A stretch of 64,000 bases of DNA from Adiantum capillus-veneris (GCA_014529385.2 CM043952.1:59627119-59691118), one strand, 5' to 3'. Positions 48,030 through 59,857 are shown, counted from the stretch's first letter. Numbers and translations are program-made. The notes: generated from the letters alone by a model not told the origin.

Positions 48030-50700
48030 TGTGATCTGTTTTCAGCAGATGCGAAGCGAGGGCCTCTCTCTAGATACAAATCACCTTTGGTACATCTGAC
48101 ACAATGAGCTACCATTGACCACTTGCACAGGCATGCTGACGCTGAGGCGGGTTCTGTTTATGTATTTGTTGCTGCAATTGTAGAGCAAGAAGATGGTATT
48201 GCTGGAAACATAAATGGCAGTTTTGTTTGCATGCAATTGTTGCAGATCGATGGTGGTAGGGAAGTAGTTTGCAAAATTTGTTGCAGAGGAAAAAAGATGT
48301 CGTGCTTGGCACTGCCTTGGTTGATATGTATACCAAATGTCACCGCACTTGAGAAAGCATAAAAAGTGCTTGAGGAGCTTCTTGTACGGAATGTTGCCTC
48401 CTGAAATGCATTGATTGCAGGATGTGCAAAGCAAGAACAGGGTTGTTGAGAGAAGATGTCATGCTTGGGATTGTCTTGGTTGATATGTATGTCAAATGTG
48501 GTGTGCTTGAGAAAGCACAAAAAGTGCTTGAGAAGCTTTCATCCAGAATGTTGCCCCTTGGAATGCACTGATTGCGGGATGTGCGCAATGAGAGGAGGGG
48601 TAGAAAGCTCTAGGTTGTTTTTAGCAGATGTAGAGCAAGTATATCTCTCCAAATTCAATCAAGGCATGTGACTCTACGCAAGTGCTTGAGGAGCTTCGTG
48701 TCGTGAGTGTGGACTCTTGGAATGCGCTGATTGCATGATTTGCTCCACAAGGGCAGGGCCAGCAAGCTCTATTTTGTTTTCAGCAGATGCGAAGCGAGGG
48801 CCTCTCTCCAAATGCAATCACGTACGCATGCATGAAGGCATGTAGCTCTACACAAGAAGATGATATCGGCACAAAAAGTGAATGAGGAGCTTCCTTTCCA
48901 GAATGTCGCCTCTTGAAATGCATTGATTACGGGATGTGCACAGCAAGAACATGGCTATTGAAAGAAGATGCCATGCTTGGGATTGTCTTGGTCGATATGT
49001 ATGCCAAATGTGGTGTGCTTGAGAGAGCACAAAAAGTGCTAGAGAGGTTTTCTATCCTGAATGTCGCCCCTTCGAATGCACTGATTGAGGGATGTGTGCA
49101 ACAAGACCAAAGAAAGCTCTAGGTTGGTTTTTGCGGATGCAGAGCAAGTATATCTCTCCAAATTCATTCAAGGCATGTGGCTCTACGCAAGTGCTCGGGG
49201 AGCTTTATGTCATGAGTGTGGACTCTTGGAATGCATTGATTGCATGATTTGCTCCATAAGGACAATCCCCAAAAATCTCTATTTTGTTTTTAGCAGATGC
49301 AAAGCAATGGCCTCTCTCCAGATGCAATCATGTACGCATGCATGAAGCCATGTAGCTCTACGCAAGAAGCTTGTATGGGCACATAAATTCACAATTATAT
49401 TGTTAGTCAGAGGCTACTGAATGCATATGCTTGCACCTTGAACGCCATTGACCTTTTGCAACGCCGTTGACATGGGTAAGAGAATTAATGAGCCCATAGC
49501 TTATCCGATGCTCTTGGGGAAGCGTATCATGCTCTAGGCTTCTTTCAACGAATGCAAAGCAAGTGTATCTCTCCAAATTCAGCATCCTATACTTGCATCT
49601 TGAAGGCTATGCTTACATCTGGAAGGCATGTGGCTCTACGCAAGAGCTCAAGGAGCTTCCTTTTTGGAGTGTGGACTCTTGGAATGCGTCGCATCTGGCC
49701 TCTCTCCAGATTCAATCACCTAGGCGCGCATCTTGAAGGCATGTGGCTCTACGCAAGGAAAGTCATGCTTGCGACTGTCTTGGTGAATATGTATGCCAAA
49801 TGTGGTGTGCTTGAGAGAGCACAAAAAGTGCTTAAGGAGCTTTCTGTCCGGAATGTCGCCTCTTGGAATGCACTGATTGCGGGATGTGTGCAACAAGAGC
49901 AGGGGCAGAAAGCTCTATCTTGTTTTTAGCAGATGCAAAGAAAGTATATCTCTCCAAATTCAATCAAGGCATGTGGCTCTACACAAGTGCTCGAGGAGCT
50001 TCGTGTCCTAAGTGTGGACTCTTACAATGCGCTGATTGGATGATTTGCTCCACAAGGGCAGGGCCAGGAAGCTCTATTCTATTTCCAACAGATGCAAAGT
50101 GAGGGCCTCTCTCCAGATGCAATCACGTACGCATGCATGAAGGCATGTAGCTCTACTGAAGAAGCTATTATGGGCACAAAAAGTGCTTGAGCAGCCTCCT
50201 GTCCAGAATGTCGCCTCCCGGAATGCATTGATCACGGGATCTGCCCAACAAGAACATGGTTGTTGAAAGGAGATGCCATGCATGGGACTGTCTTGGTCAA
50301 ATGTATGCCAAATGTGGTGTGCTTGAGAGAGCACAAAAAGTGCTAGAGCAGTTTTCTGTCCAGACTGTTGCCCCTTGGAACGCACCGATTGCGGGATGTC
50401 TGCAACAAGAGCAGGGCAAGAAATCTCTAGCTTGTTTTTAGCGAATTCAAAGCAAGCATATCTCTCCAAATTTAGTCAAGGCATGTGGCTCTACGCTAGT
50501 GTTCGAGGAGCTTCATGTCCTGAGTGTGGACTCTTGGAATGCGCTGATCGAATGATTTTCTCCACAAGGGCAGGGATAGCAAGCTCTATTTTGTTTTTAG
50601 TAGATACGAAGCGAGGGCCTCTCTCCAGATGCACTCATGTATGCATGCATGAAGGCATGTCCGGAATGTTGCCTCTTGAAATGCATTGATTACGGGATGT
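48030..50700 (+). pseudogene. Degenerate PPR (pentatricopeptide, PLS-type) array
   Basis: Successive plus-strand frames give PPR units: LVDMYAKCGVLERAQKVL, NVASWNALIAGCVQQEQGQK, CFQQMQSEGLSPDAITYA-type segments and MWLYARK. The best unbroken piece is 49,720-49,929 (ATVLVNMYAKCGVLERAQKV, then ELSVRNVASWNALIAG). PPR proteins of this class bind organelle RNA, many for C-to-U editing. Here units are truncated and shuffled, with stops and frameshifts in almost every one, no start with a transit peptide, and no E/DYW end visible. GTGTGCTTGA anchors recur at 48,501, 49,013, 49,805 and 50,317. The array is cut at about 50,702 by the LTR of gypsy element A. This is the only host-type gene in the window and it is dead. 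Confidence 0.83.
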
Positions 50701-50702
50701 AT

Positions 50703-51351
<649 letters not shown>

Positions 51352-52724
51352 TGCCCCCCTTCCTGATGTAGATTCCGTCCTCGAAAGCTATTGAGTTGAA
51401 GCTCGTTCGTCGAGGTGGAAGAGCATTTGAGATGAATGTCCTTAGCCTTCTTCAGTCACACTGCAAAATCAAACAACATTGGCACAGTAATTGCATTCTC
51501 ATAAGTGATTAAAAAGCATATGCAGTTTTAGGCAGACAAATTGATTGGTAACAGAATTTTAAACAATTTGTCAGCAATAAACATTAAATTACAATATAAT
51601 CAAATGCATAAACAGATGTAAAGGTTAAAAATTAAACAAGTCTGTCACTAATTTAACGGTCGAAAGGAACTAGAGATCGACTATTAATACCATGGGTAAG
51701 TTTCTTAATTTTCTCTGGTCAATTAAGTTGTTTAATCGCGAGAGCCAAGTATTTCATGTTCGAGGGCTGACTAGAGGCTATACCAAGAAGACCTAGTAGT
51801 TAAGCTACAATAAAAGGAATTTCTCATGAAATCATTGCCTGACTGATTACCTTTTCTTTGACCCCCCAAAGTCTTTTCACAGTGATTCAATTTTGATGTG
51901 TGTGCTTATTTTGTATGCCTTGGGTTTTTTGCTTTTCAAGGAAAAGCGCCCACACTGGGAACCTCTAGGGCTCTAGTACCATAGGCGATACATGTGAGTG
52001 AAGTACCCAATCAAGCTGAGATTTCTCTTCCAGCTTAAGATTTTACATTGTGGCACTTTGATTTTTTTGTTTGTTCATTTCAACATTTTAATTTTGTAAC
52101 TTTGGGGGGTCATATAACATTGTTACCCCTCTCCAGGCTCATCACACTAGTAAACTCCCTTTATAATACTTAAGCTAAAGGTCAATAGGGTCAAGCCCAC
52201 TAGAAAGCTCTATTACATTTCACACAATGCTGCCTAAATCGGATTAAGAACCTAAGTAACCATTGATTATTAGGAAGGCATTCCCCATGGTATTAAGAGA
52301 AGATCTGTAACACCTAACTTGGTCAAACTAGCTTAGTCGGGCTGCTTGATTTTTAAACCTAGACAAGTGATTATGACAAAAAATTACATTGAGTTTAATG
52401 TTTGGTACTAAGCAAATGCGTTGAATATTATGCTACCAATCACAATCAAAGCAGACAAACATGGATGCAAAAAGATAAGGGGCAATGCTAATGGATAAGA
52501 AACACCTGTTTGTGTCGATGGTTGTGCTTGATTTGAAGTGTGAATGTGAGAAAGATCCCATGAAGGTCCAAATCCTAACAACAGCAACACGTTCCTGTAC
52601 ACACTAAGAAACACAAAGAATACCTCTAGGAGGCACATCAGTGGGAAAAGGTACCAACACTTATTAAACACAACAAAAAAACATAAGGAATCCTAACATA
52701 ATTATTTGCACTCCCCCTAGAGAG
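51352..52724 (-). mobile_element. 3' terminal remnant of gypsy element A and unassigned sequence
   Basis: Just right of the LTR the minus strand encodes NSFEDGIYIRKGGM-type residues overlapping the polypurine tract, the same way element B ends (NGMIYPRKGGV). This is probably the last part of A's pol. From about 51,460 to 52,724 nothing coding is recognised. A second purine-rich tract (CTAGGGGGAG on the minus strand, about 52,711-52,720) could mark another element end. Confidence 0.45.
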
Positions 52725-53183
52725 TCAAGGGAATAGGATATTGTAGAGATTAGGGGGAAACCCTAAGGCTAAACCCCTATCCTCGTCGTCGAGATAAAAA
52801 AAGTCATCATCCATGAGACCATATGTGCCATCCGTGTAGTCATGTAAATCTTCTTCTTCATCATAGGTACCCATGTTTACTAAGAAGGTCATTAGACGCC
52901 TATAGTCATCTTGGTCAAAAGGATAGGCTTGTGGAATGGGAGAAACGCTCTCTATTAAGTATGGATTAGTCGTGGTCAAGAGACGTATGAGCCACTCTAA
53001 CTCCTCAAAATTCCTCTCACATGCTAGCGTACTTACCAAATCCCATTCACATGCAAGCACCGGAAAGACCATGTGAAACATTTGTGAAAAGTAACGAGGG
53101 TACCTCTCACCCAAGGCAGGAGTGGATGACTCTAGCATACTAGCCATATCTGTACACACAAATAGATGATGGTTAGAGTGCAA
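52725..53183 (-). CDS. Unknown acidic protein, 137-152 aa
   Basis: An open minus-strand frame; the more natural start is MASMLESSTPALGERY at about 53,147 (137 residues). The middle part is hydrophobic (FSQMFHMVFPVLACEWDLV, FEELEWLIRLLTT) and the C-terminal 50 residues are strongly acidic (DEEEDLHDYTDG, MDDDFFYLDDEDRG). I do not recognise it. It lies immediately 3' of, or within, the 3' LTR of gypsy B, whose left limit is uncertain (TGTACA at 53,151 is a candidate), and it stops just before a second polypurine-like tract. It may be an accessory ORF, a captured exon or the end of another element's pol. Confidence 0.4.
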   Translation of the reverse strand: MHSNHHLFVCTDMASMLESSTPALGERYPRYFSQMFHMVFPVLACEWDLVSTLACERNFEELEWLIRLLTTTNPYLIESVSPIPQAYPFDQDDYRRLMTFLVNMGTYDEEEDLHDYTDGTYGLMDDDFFYLDDEDRGLALGFPPNLYNILFP

Positions 53184-53373
53184 ATATTACAAGGGTCGTG
53201 TTCTTGTGCATAATGTGTTTTTATGATTTTGTGTTATGGCTCTTGCTCTTTTACTTTTTTATCTTGTTTTTGTGAGTATAAGGCTTTATATATACATTCC
53301 CTAAGATTGGAGATTAAGAGGTCAGGGAGAAAGGTTGAGAGGGAAGCAAGTGAATGATGGATGTCAATAAACA
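53151..53373 (-). repeat. 3' LTR of gypsy element B (approximate left limit)
   Basis: Minus-strand sequence TGTTTATTGACATCC follows the polypurine tract AAGGAAGGGGGGAG (53,374-53,388), and a TATATATAAA box lies at 53,285-53,294. If the LTR ends at TGTGTACA it is 223 bp, but it could be longer. The partner LTR lies beyond the copia insertion, outside the window. Confidence 0.55.
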
Positions 53374-53439
53374 CTCCCCCCTTCCTTGGGTAGATCATAC
53401 CGTTTGAAATGATTTCGTCACCCTTTGAAACCAGTTGTT

Positions 53440-55197
53440 TCAAGTTGTTATAGGTGAAGGCTTTAACCAATAGTTTTCGACCGCTCTATGCGTTTCATCT
53501 AGTTGCAAGGGTGGTAAGGTACTCTCCCATGATTTTATTTGCAACATCGTTGTAGGTGGTGAACTTACAACGGGAGGTGTAAACTCTTTCTTGCTTGTAT
53601 GGATATGTACAATGGTAGGTGGAGGTTGTGTCGAAGCTTCTATTTTCGTATAGTATCTACATGAAGAGCAAGAAGCTTCATTTGCTTTCCCTATTCTTGA
53701 GCTAGGTGAAACAAATCGTTCTTTCTTTGGTACCCAAACTAGCTCTGGAGCGGGTGTGTCGCATTTCGTGATTTTTTCCTTTCCACGATCTTCAATTTGT
53801 TTTGGAGCCATAGGATTGAGCTCACATGGGCCCGGTGACAAGTAAGAGCACAATTTACGTTTTGGCACCCAGATTTGATCATATTCTTCATAGTAGCCTT
53901 GGGCTTCCAATAGTTTTTTAGGAATCCAACGCAACATTTCTTTACATTTCTAGGGGCGAATGGGATGTATCTTACCAGGCTCCTGTCTTTTAGAATTGGC
54001 TATGGTTGCTAAAGAAGCTTTAGGGACCCACTTGTATGTTTTCTTTGTTATATTGGGATGGTTCTTGTGTGTCTCAAGCTTTATTTCAGCTACATCAGTT
54101 GAAGCTCTAGAGACTTGGGCTATGGGGACATATGGTTCAACCTCTTGGACATGCAATGTTTTGGATTTTATTTCCTTAAGAGACAATATCTCAGGGACTA
54201 TGGCTTGCGTGGCAGGGCTAAGAGTTGGTTTCTATGTTGTGACACCCCCTATCCCCCAATCAATAGTACATTTGGTGGCTATCATCCACGTGCGTCCTAG
54301 GTTTATATTACCCTCCATAGTTCCAACAGGCATGACCCAAAAGTCTTGAGCTACAACCCCATTGTCATAACTGACAGAAGTGTGCTAGATTCCAAAAACT
54401 GCAGTGTTTTTCTTGTTGACACCCTTGACTTGGATAATACTCTCAGATAGAGGTGGCTTCCCTAACTGACACCACACCCCATATGATAGCAGATTATATT
54501 TAGCACCCGTGTCCAATAAGGCGTTATATAGCACTTTTCCATAGGTGCTGTTTAGCTCAATAGGGTATCGTAGAGGTGTGTCAGAGTCCAACCAATCCTT
54601 GTCGATTTCAACGTGTAATGCATGTGTGACTCCAAGGTTAGCCTCTCGTTTTCGTCTTATACGTTGTTGTCGCTCCTTAGCCTCAGCTTGAGCTTGTATC
54701 TTCTTCAATTCTATTTGTTCCTTGGCTGCCTTTTTTGTATGGATGGCACGCAACTCCTCTTGGCTTAAAGGATCATAGTATCTTTTAAATTTGCTCCCAT
54801 TGAGGAATCCAATGGTTTCAACTCCATCAAGAGTCTCCACACGAATGGTTCCTTGTGGGGTGATTTCACATACTCTATATGGTCCTTTTCCCGCATATTT
54901 CAACTTTTTCTTTTTGTTACGCACTCCATACATAAGGACTTTATCACCAACATTGATATCTTTATTCTTTAGATGACGGTGAAACCATTTCTTTCTCCTA
55001 TCTTTCTCCACAAGTGCATTTTGCATAGCTAATTGCCTCTCTTCATCTAGACTTTCAAGGATATATAATCGCTCAACTAAGGGGTTACCATCCCAACCTT
55101 CTTGAGAAGCTCCTCGAAGACTAGGAACGACAAACTCCCATGGCATAACCGGCTTCTTGGCCATACACCATCTTGAATGGTGTACAGTTAATGGCAA
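53440..55197 (-). pseudogene. pol: Gypsy B pol 3' part: integrase C-terminus, second retropepsin-like domain, W-[VI]-P-K repeats
   Basis: One frame runs from 55,197 to a TGA near 53,440, broken only by three TAG codons (54,385, 54,232, 53,950). It reads the integrase C-terminal region (GKGPYRVCEITPQGT, FLNGSKFKRYY), then a charged Lys/Glu/Gln helix (KKAAKEQIELKKIQAQAEAK). Next is a retropepsin-like domain with YNALLDTGAKYNLLSYGVW, PPLSESIIQVKGVN, DFWVMPVGTMEG and INLGRTWM: DTGA catalytic loop and an ILG-like box. The tail carries four W-[VI]-P-K motifs (KWVPK 54,030; RWIPK 53,928; IWVPK 53,871; VWVPK 53,736). Gypsy pol normally has its protease before RT, and B has that one too (58,880-58,314), so a second one after integrase is unusual. 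Confidence 0.75.
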
Positions 55198-56502
55198 CTT
55201 TATACGCAGTACGATAAGTCCATAGAGCTGATGTAAGCTTTAAATCCCAATCTGTGCGATGAGCTTCCACCGTTTTGGTTAAGATAGAGATTAAGGTCTT
55301 ATTGGTGCTCTCAGCTTGGCCATTTGCTTGTGGATAATAAGGTGTGGATTTATGGTGAGCTATCATAAAGTTGGTAGTGAGTTCTTTTATTACTCCATTT
55401 ATAAAATGAGTACCATTGTCACTCACAATCTCAAAGGGACAACCAAATCTTGTAATAATGTTCTCAAAGAGAAACTTGGCAGTTGACCTTGCATCGGCCT
55501 TACGCCCACTTTGCCACATAGTCAGTGGCAACGATAATATATCGAGATTGAGTGCTACGAGCTGCCGGACTAATTGGGCCTACAAAGTCCAAGCCCCATT
55601 TTTCAAATGGTTGAGTCACTTTAACAGGATGTAAGGGCATCCTATCCTTTTGTTCTGTGATCTTGTAACATTGGCATTCATCACATCCTTTTGTAAAAAG
55701 TGATGCATCCTTAAATAAGGTTGGCCACCAATAGCTTGATTGCAACACCTTTCTAGCCTAATTGCAACACCTTTCTAGCTGTTAGTTCCCCTGAGAAATG
55801 TCCTCCGGCTATACCCATGTGGGCTTCTTGCAGTATGTATAAATACTCATCCTCACGGGCACAACATCTAAGAATATCATCCTTCCCTAGCCTGTAGAGA
55901 GTTCCCGCAATGAGAGAGTAAGGTTCACATTTTTTTAACAGTTTTCGAGCTATGTCTTTACGAAGCTCTTTGGGTGGAAAACCGTTAACTAGAAAGTTCA
56001 CAATCTTTTCACTCCATTCAGGTATGGTTTCGACTAGGAATAGAGAAGTATCAGGCAATTCATCATCGACTCCAGTAGGGGCTTCACCATTGGGTATGCG
56101 AGACAAATGATCAGCCATGACATGTCTTTTACCAGGTCTCACCACAACGATAAAATCAAACTCAAGAAGAATTAACAACCATCGTATAATTCTTCCCATG
56201 GAACAAGGTTTATTTACTAGATACAACAAGGCTTGATGATCAACATAGAACACAAACTTGTTGGCCAGAAGGTAGTAGCGAAATTTCTTCACTGCATAAA
56301 TCATACTTAAACCTTCTCGCTCTATAGTGGTGTAGTTTCTTTCGGCATCATTCAACCGAAGACTTGCAAAGCTAATGGGGTAGTCCAGTTTATGTTCTCC
56401 TGGTTGAGCTAGAACACACCCAATAGCAAAGTTCGATGCATCAATATGCACATGAAAAATTACATTCCAATCGGGCACGTGTAGAATAGGAGCGCTAGTC
56501 AA
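55121..56502 (-). pseudogene. pol: Gypsy B RNase H and integrase
   Basis: RNase H (56,502-55,753): FHVHIDASNFAIGCVLAQPG, RNYTTIEREGLSMIYAVKKF, FVFYVDHQALLYLVNKP and GKRHVMADHLSR. The integrase zinc region starts in the same frame (HMGIAGGHFSGELTARKVLQ) and continues in the next (YWWPTLFKDASLFTKGCDEC). A 22-bp direct duplication (55,739-55,760 and 55,761-55,782, ATTGCAACACCTTTCTAGC) causes that frame change. The core has WGLDFVGPI (first Asp), EIVSDNGTHF (second Asp) and YYPQANGQAESTNK (Glu). Then WTYRTAYKVAINCTPFKMVY leads to another frameshift near 55,150 into the next piece. All catalytic acids remain. Confidence 0.9.
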
Positions 56503-58268
56503 GGTCTTTTTTAATGACTCATAAGCATGGTCACACTCCGCAATCCATTAGAACTCAATAAGAAGCTTGTACAAAGGACGAGCTATCTCGGCAAAGTTTA
56601 AAATAAACCGTCGGTAATAACCAACATGGCCCATGAACTTTTGATCTCCTTTATAGTTTGTAGGTGGTGGCAATTCAACAATGGCTTTAATTTTGCCCTC
56701 TTCTGTGGAAATCCCATTTTGGACACTATATGCCCTAAAATGACTCCATGTTTAACCCAAAATTGGCATTTGAAAGGGTTTAAGGAGATGCGATACAATC
56801 TACACTTTTCAAAAACTTTTTGTAAGCATGATAGATGTTCTTTCCAAGAGGAATAAACACAAAGGTCATCTAAGAAAGCTTCACAAAACTCCCTCAAATA
56901 TTCTCTAAAAGCAGTGTTTATTAATCTTTGAAAGGTAGCCGGGGCATTGATTAAGCCAACAGCCATAACACGAAATGCGAACACTCCAAATTCGGTTATA
57001 AAGGCTATTTTAGCTTGGTCCTCCAGCGCAATTGTGATTTGATTGTAGCCAGAGTACCCATCTAAAAAGCTATAAGCTTCCTTCCCTGCAACTCTTTCAA
57101 GCACATGTTCTGAATATGGCAAGGGGTAATGGTCCCTCCTAGTGGCGGCATTGACCTTCTTGAGATCCACGCACACTCTGAGTTTCCCATTCTTTTTTGG
57201 CACAATCACTATTGGAGACACCCATTCTGAGTGCTCAATAGGGTATATGAATCCGCATTCCACAAGCTTTTCAATCTCTTCTTGAACGATTTTTGCATAT
57301 TTAGGATTCATTGGGTAGGGTCGTTGCTGAACTGGTTTAGCCATGCTATTCATAAGGATTGTGTGTTGCACCACGGAAGGTGGAACACCTTTCATATCAT
57401 GATAAGTCAAGGAAAATATATTCGTGAATTCCTTGAGAATTTCTTTAAGTACATACTCCTCAGTTTCGGTCAGATCTTGGGCAATGAAAACATGTTTAGA
57501 CTCTTCTCTTGGGTCTGCTAACTCTATTTCCTTAACTATCACTGGACCGTCATAGACTCCATTTCTCCCATGGATAGGTTTTCTTTGAGCCTTTGTATAC
57601 ACAACCTTACGTTCCTCTGTGGTATAGGATTTGAAATGTTCAGGTGCAGGGTGTAAGTCTGTGGAGTCCTGTTGTTCTGTGGACTGTGATTTCACTTCTG
57701 ATTCCTTTTGTTGTTGAGCTAACTCTCGATTTTGTCGTCTCCTTACAGTACGGCTCGACTTTGGCTTCTCTGTAGCCTCTAGTTGTGCGATGTCAATGGG
57801 TTGTGGACTACACCACATAACGCTTTGAAGGTATTCAAAGCAGTTATATAATAACTTTTGATGAGCATCACATGCCCCTATATAATTAAGCCATTTTGCG
57901 GTAGATTTCTTTTCATTTATTCTAGCATGCACATTTGCTCGATATCGTCGCTTCTTATATCTCTTACTCTTCTTGTTTAATTCTCGATTACGATTGATTT
58001 CTAGTGAAGACTCACTAGATGAATCACTACTTGTGTCTTCTGCTCCCTTGGATAGATTATCATCTAGGTTACCACTAGGCCCTGAATGATTTGTCCCCAC
58101 ATTTGCACTAAGATTTAACTCAGATTCTTTGTCCTCATAGTCAATTTCAACTGATGATTCTGACCCCAAATCGTGTGGGCTATAGTCTTGTGAGGCGCTA
58201 CTAGTTTCAATGCCAGTCAAACTTTCATCTTGTAGATCATCAGAAGCTATATGCATTGCTTCTAGCAT
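56503..58268 (-). pseudogene. pol: Gypsy B reverse transcriptase and linker
   Basis: A 556-codon frame. The first 280 residues are an acidic/basic linker (many Ser/Asp/Glu, then KKSKRYKKRRYRANVHARI). RT begins VQQRPYPMNPKYAKIVQEEI, with VSPIVIVPKKNGKLRVCVD, motif A YSFLDGYSGYNQI (Asp present), INAPATFQRLI where the usual MPFGL reads MAVGL, and the active box AFLDDLCVYSS (LDD). It ends in a frameshift within GHIVSKMGF...LVITDGLF, where the thumb and connection begin. The RNase H piece follows in another frame at 56,502. Confidence 0.9.
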
Positions 58269-58313
58269 GTTTAAGGGTACAAGTGGTGGTATTTCATCCC
58301 CCTCAGGTGTTAC

Positions 58314-58880
58314 CTAGGTCGTCCCCTTATTTTCCCAAGTCTCTATGGTTGCTGCTAGGTGGACCCAATCCACATTGTCCAACTCAGTCATCCCAGGTAG
58401 TACATCCATATAAGGAGAATCTTCCCCAACATCAGTGTCTACTTTACACGTGTAACAATACTGCAATGGGGCCGAGTGAACTGTGGTGTCAGATCTATGA
58501 TCAATTATAAACCTGTTTCCTAGAGGATGTGCTCGACCCGTCATAAGATCCACTCGAATGACAGAATCTTGGAACTGCAAGTAGACAAGGTTTTTAGACC
58601 AGTCATGCACCATTTTTGCTTCCCTCATGAAAGGACGTCCTAAGATCATCTCCGATGCCATAGTGTGTTTGCAAAAATCCATAACAATAAAGGTAATCCT
58701 TATTTTATGTCCAAAGACCTTGATCTTGAGATCTTCTAGCATCCCAATAGGTTTAACAATAGACCCACTGGCCATCTTCACTACTATGGTTGTGGTCGCA
58801 AGGTGAGGTCTTCCCATAGCTTCCCAGCAATTTTTAGTCACAATGCTAACCCCAGCGCCACCATCAAGGATTCCCTTCAC
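58314..58880 (-). pseudogene. pol: Gypsy B first protease (retropepsin)
   Basis: Minus-strand frame with ILDGGAGVSIVTKNCWEAMG, a retropepsin catalytic loop in the form DGGA instead of the more usual D[ST]GA, followed by VVKMASGSIVKPIGMLEDLK and MASEMILGRPFM, the conserved ILG box. It overlaps the end of the upstream frame by 17 bases, and the domain core begins right at the joint, so a frameshift inside an original gag-pol frame is likely. The position, before RT, is normal for gypsy elements. Confidence 0.85.
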
Positions 58881-59823
58881 TTAATCCCTTAGTAGTGATT
58901 GGTATAGTATTGGATTCATCACCCTCAAAGTATTGTCCCAACTTGTTAACAGGTATTTCTATAACAAGGTTCTCATCTAGGTTGGGTTGTGGATCTAAGT
59001 GTTCCTCCTCTATTGGCATCTCCCCAGCTCCATTCATCTGTGCAAATTGTGGTAGCCCAAACTTCAGTTCTCCATTGAGGAAGGCTCGAAGAGCTGAGAC
59101 TAGCTCAGGGTCTTTATATAGTTTGGACATGATGGTGGTTCTAAATTCTGAAGACATGAAATCCATCAATTTGGCAATGTTTAACAGAACCTTTTGGCCT
59201 TGAGTCCCTTGACGTGGGGAAGATGGGATCTCCATTTCTTCGATAGGATGAGGTAGTCCCTTTGTAAACATTCTTTCCATCAAGAAGTGAGTACGCCCAC
59301 TTTCCCATGACTTTAAGTCACTCTCTTCTTGGATGACACTAGGTATGGCTAAGGGTCTATGGACTTTCCAAGGTTGTTGTTGCGTAGGGAACATTGTGTC
59401 TGTAATATGGATCTATCTAGGTGCTGGCTCTAGATCCCTTTGGGTATCTTCTACCAAACTCCTTAATTGCTTGACTCGCTCAATCTCCTCTGTAGGGTTT
59501 GGATAAGTTCCTATCTTCTTCTTGGATCCTGGCCATTGTGGCTCATGAAGATCTTCCTTGTTGGTTTCTATGTTAGTGTTCATTTTGGTCTCCATGGTTT
59601 CACCTGAATCAGAATCTTCTTCAGCGTCGTTCATATATATGGGGTCGTCACCAGTCCCTATGTTGGTCTTTGAACTGGGGTCTGACTTCGCTGCTTTTTG
59701 CGATCTCTTTCTTCGTGTTTTTTTCTTTTTCTGAGATTGGGCAATTGATCCCGTGTCTCTTTCCTCAAGAATATAGTTCTGTTTTTGGAGCATCGATCGT
59801 ATGCGTACATTTACTGGTACCAC
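58864..59823 (-). pseudogene. gag: Gypsy B gag C-terminal part or gag-pol linker
   Basis: Two frames (59,823-59,413 and 59,394-58,864) encode a Lys/Arg/Ser-rich segment (KKKKTRRKRSQKAAKSD), acidic stretches, and VLLNIAKLMDFMSSEFRTTI and ELVSALRAFLNGELKFGLPQ before the protease. No zinc knuckle or capsid motif is seen. The N-terminal gag lies beyond the copia insertion at 59,858, outside the window. The tail NKLGQYFEGDESNTIPITT leads straight into the protease. Confidence 0.6.
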
Positions 59824-59857
59824 AGGTGTACTTGGTGATGGCTCCTCGGTAACTTCA

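Larger units (their letters stand above)
53151..59857 (-). mobile_element. Ty3/gypsy element B, 5' end outside the window
   Basis: Minus-strand order: gag remnant, protease (DGGA), RT, RNase H, integrase, second protease-like domain, repeats, polypurine tract, 3' LTR. The order protease-RT-RNase H-integrase is diagnostic for gypsy. It is truncated on the right by the copia insertion at 59,858, and its 5' LTR should lie beyond that element. It appears inserted near the 3' end of gypsy element A. No chromodomain is seen after the integrase. Confidence 0.82.

Noticed and set aside
52711-52724. Polypurine tract (CTAGGGGGAG on the minus strand) as proof of a third LTR element
   Set aside because: No LTR partner, PBS or pol belonging to it is visible; kept only as a possibility.
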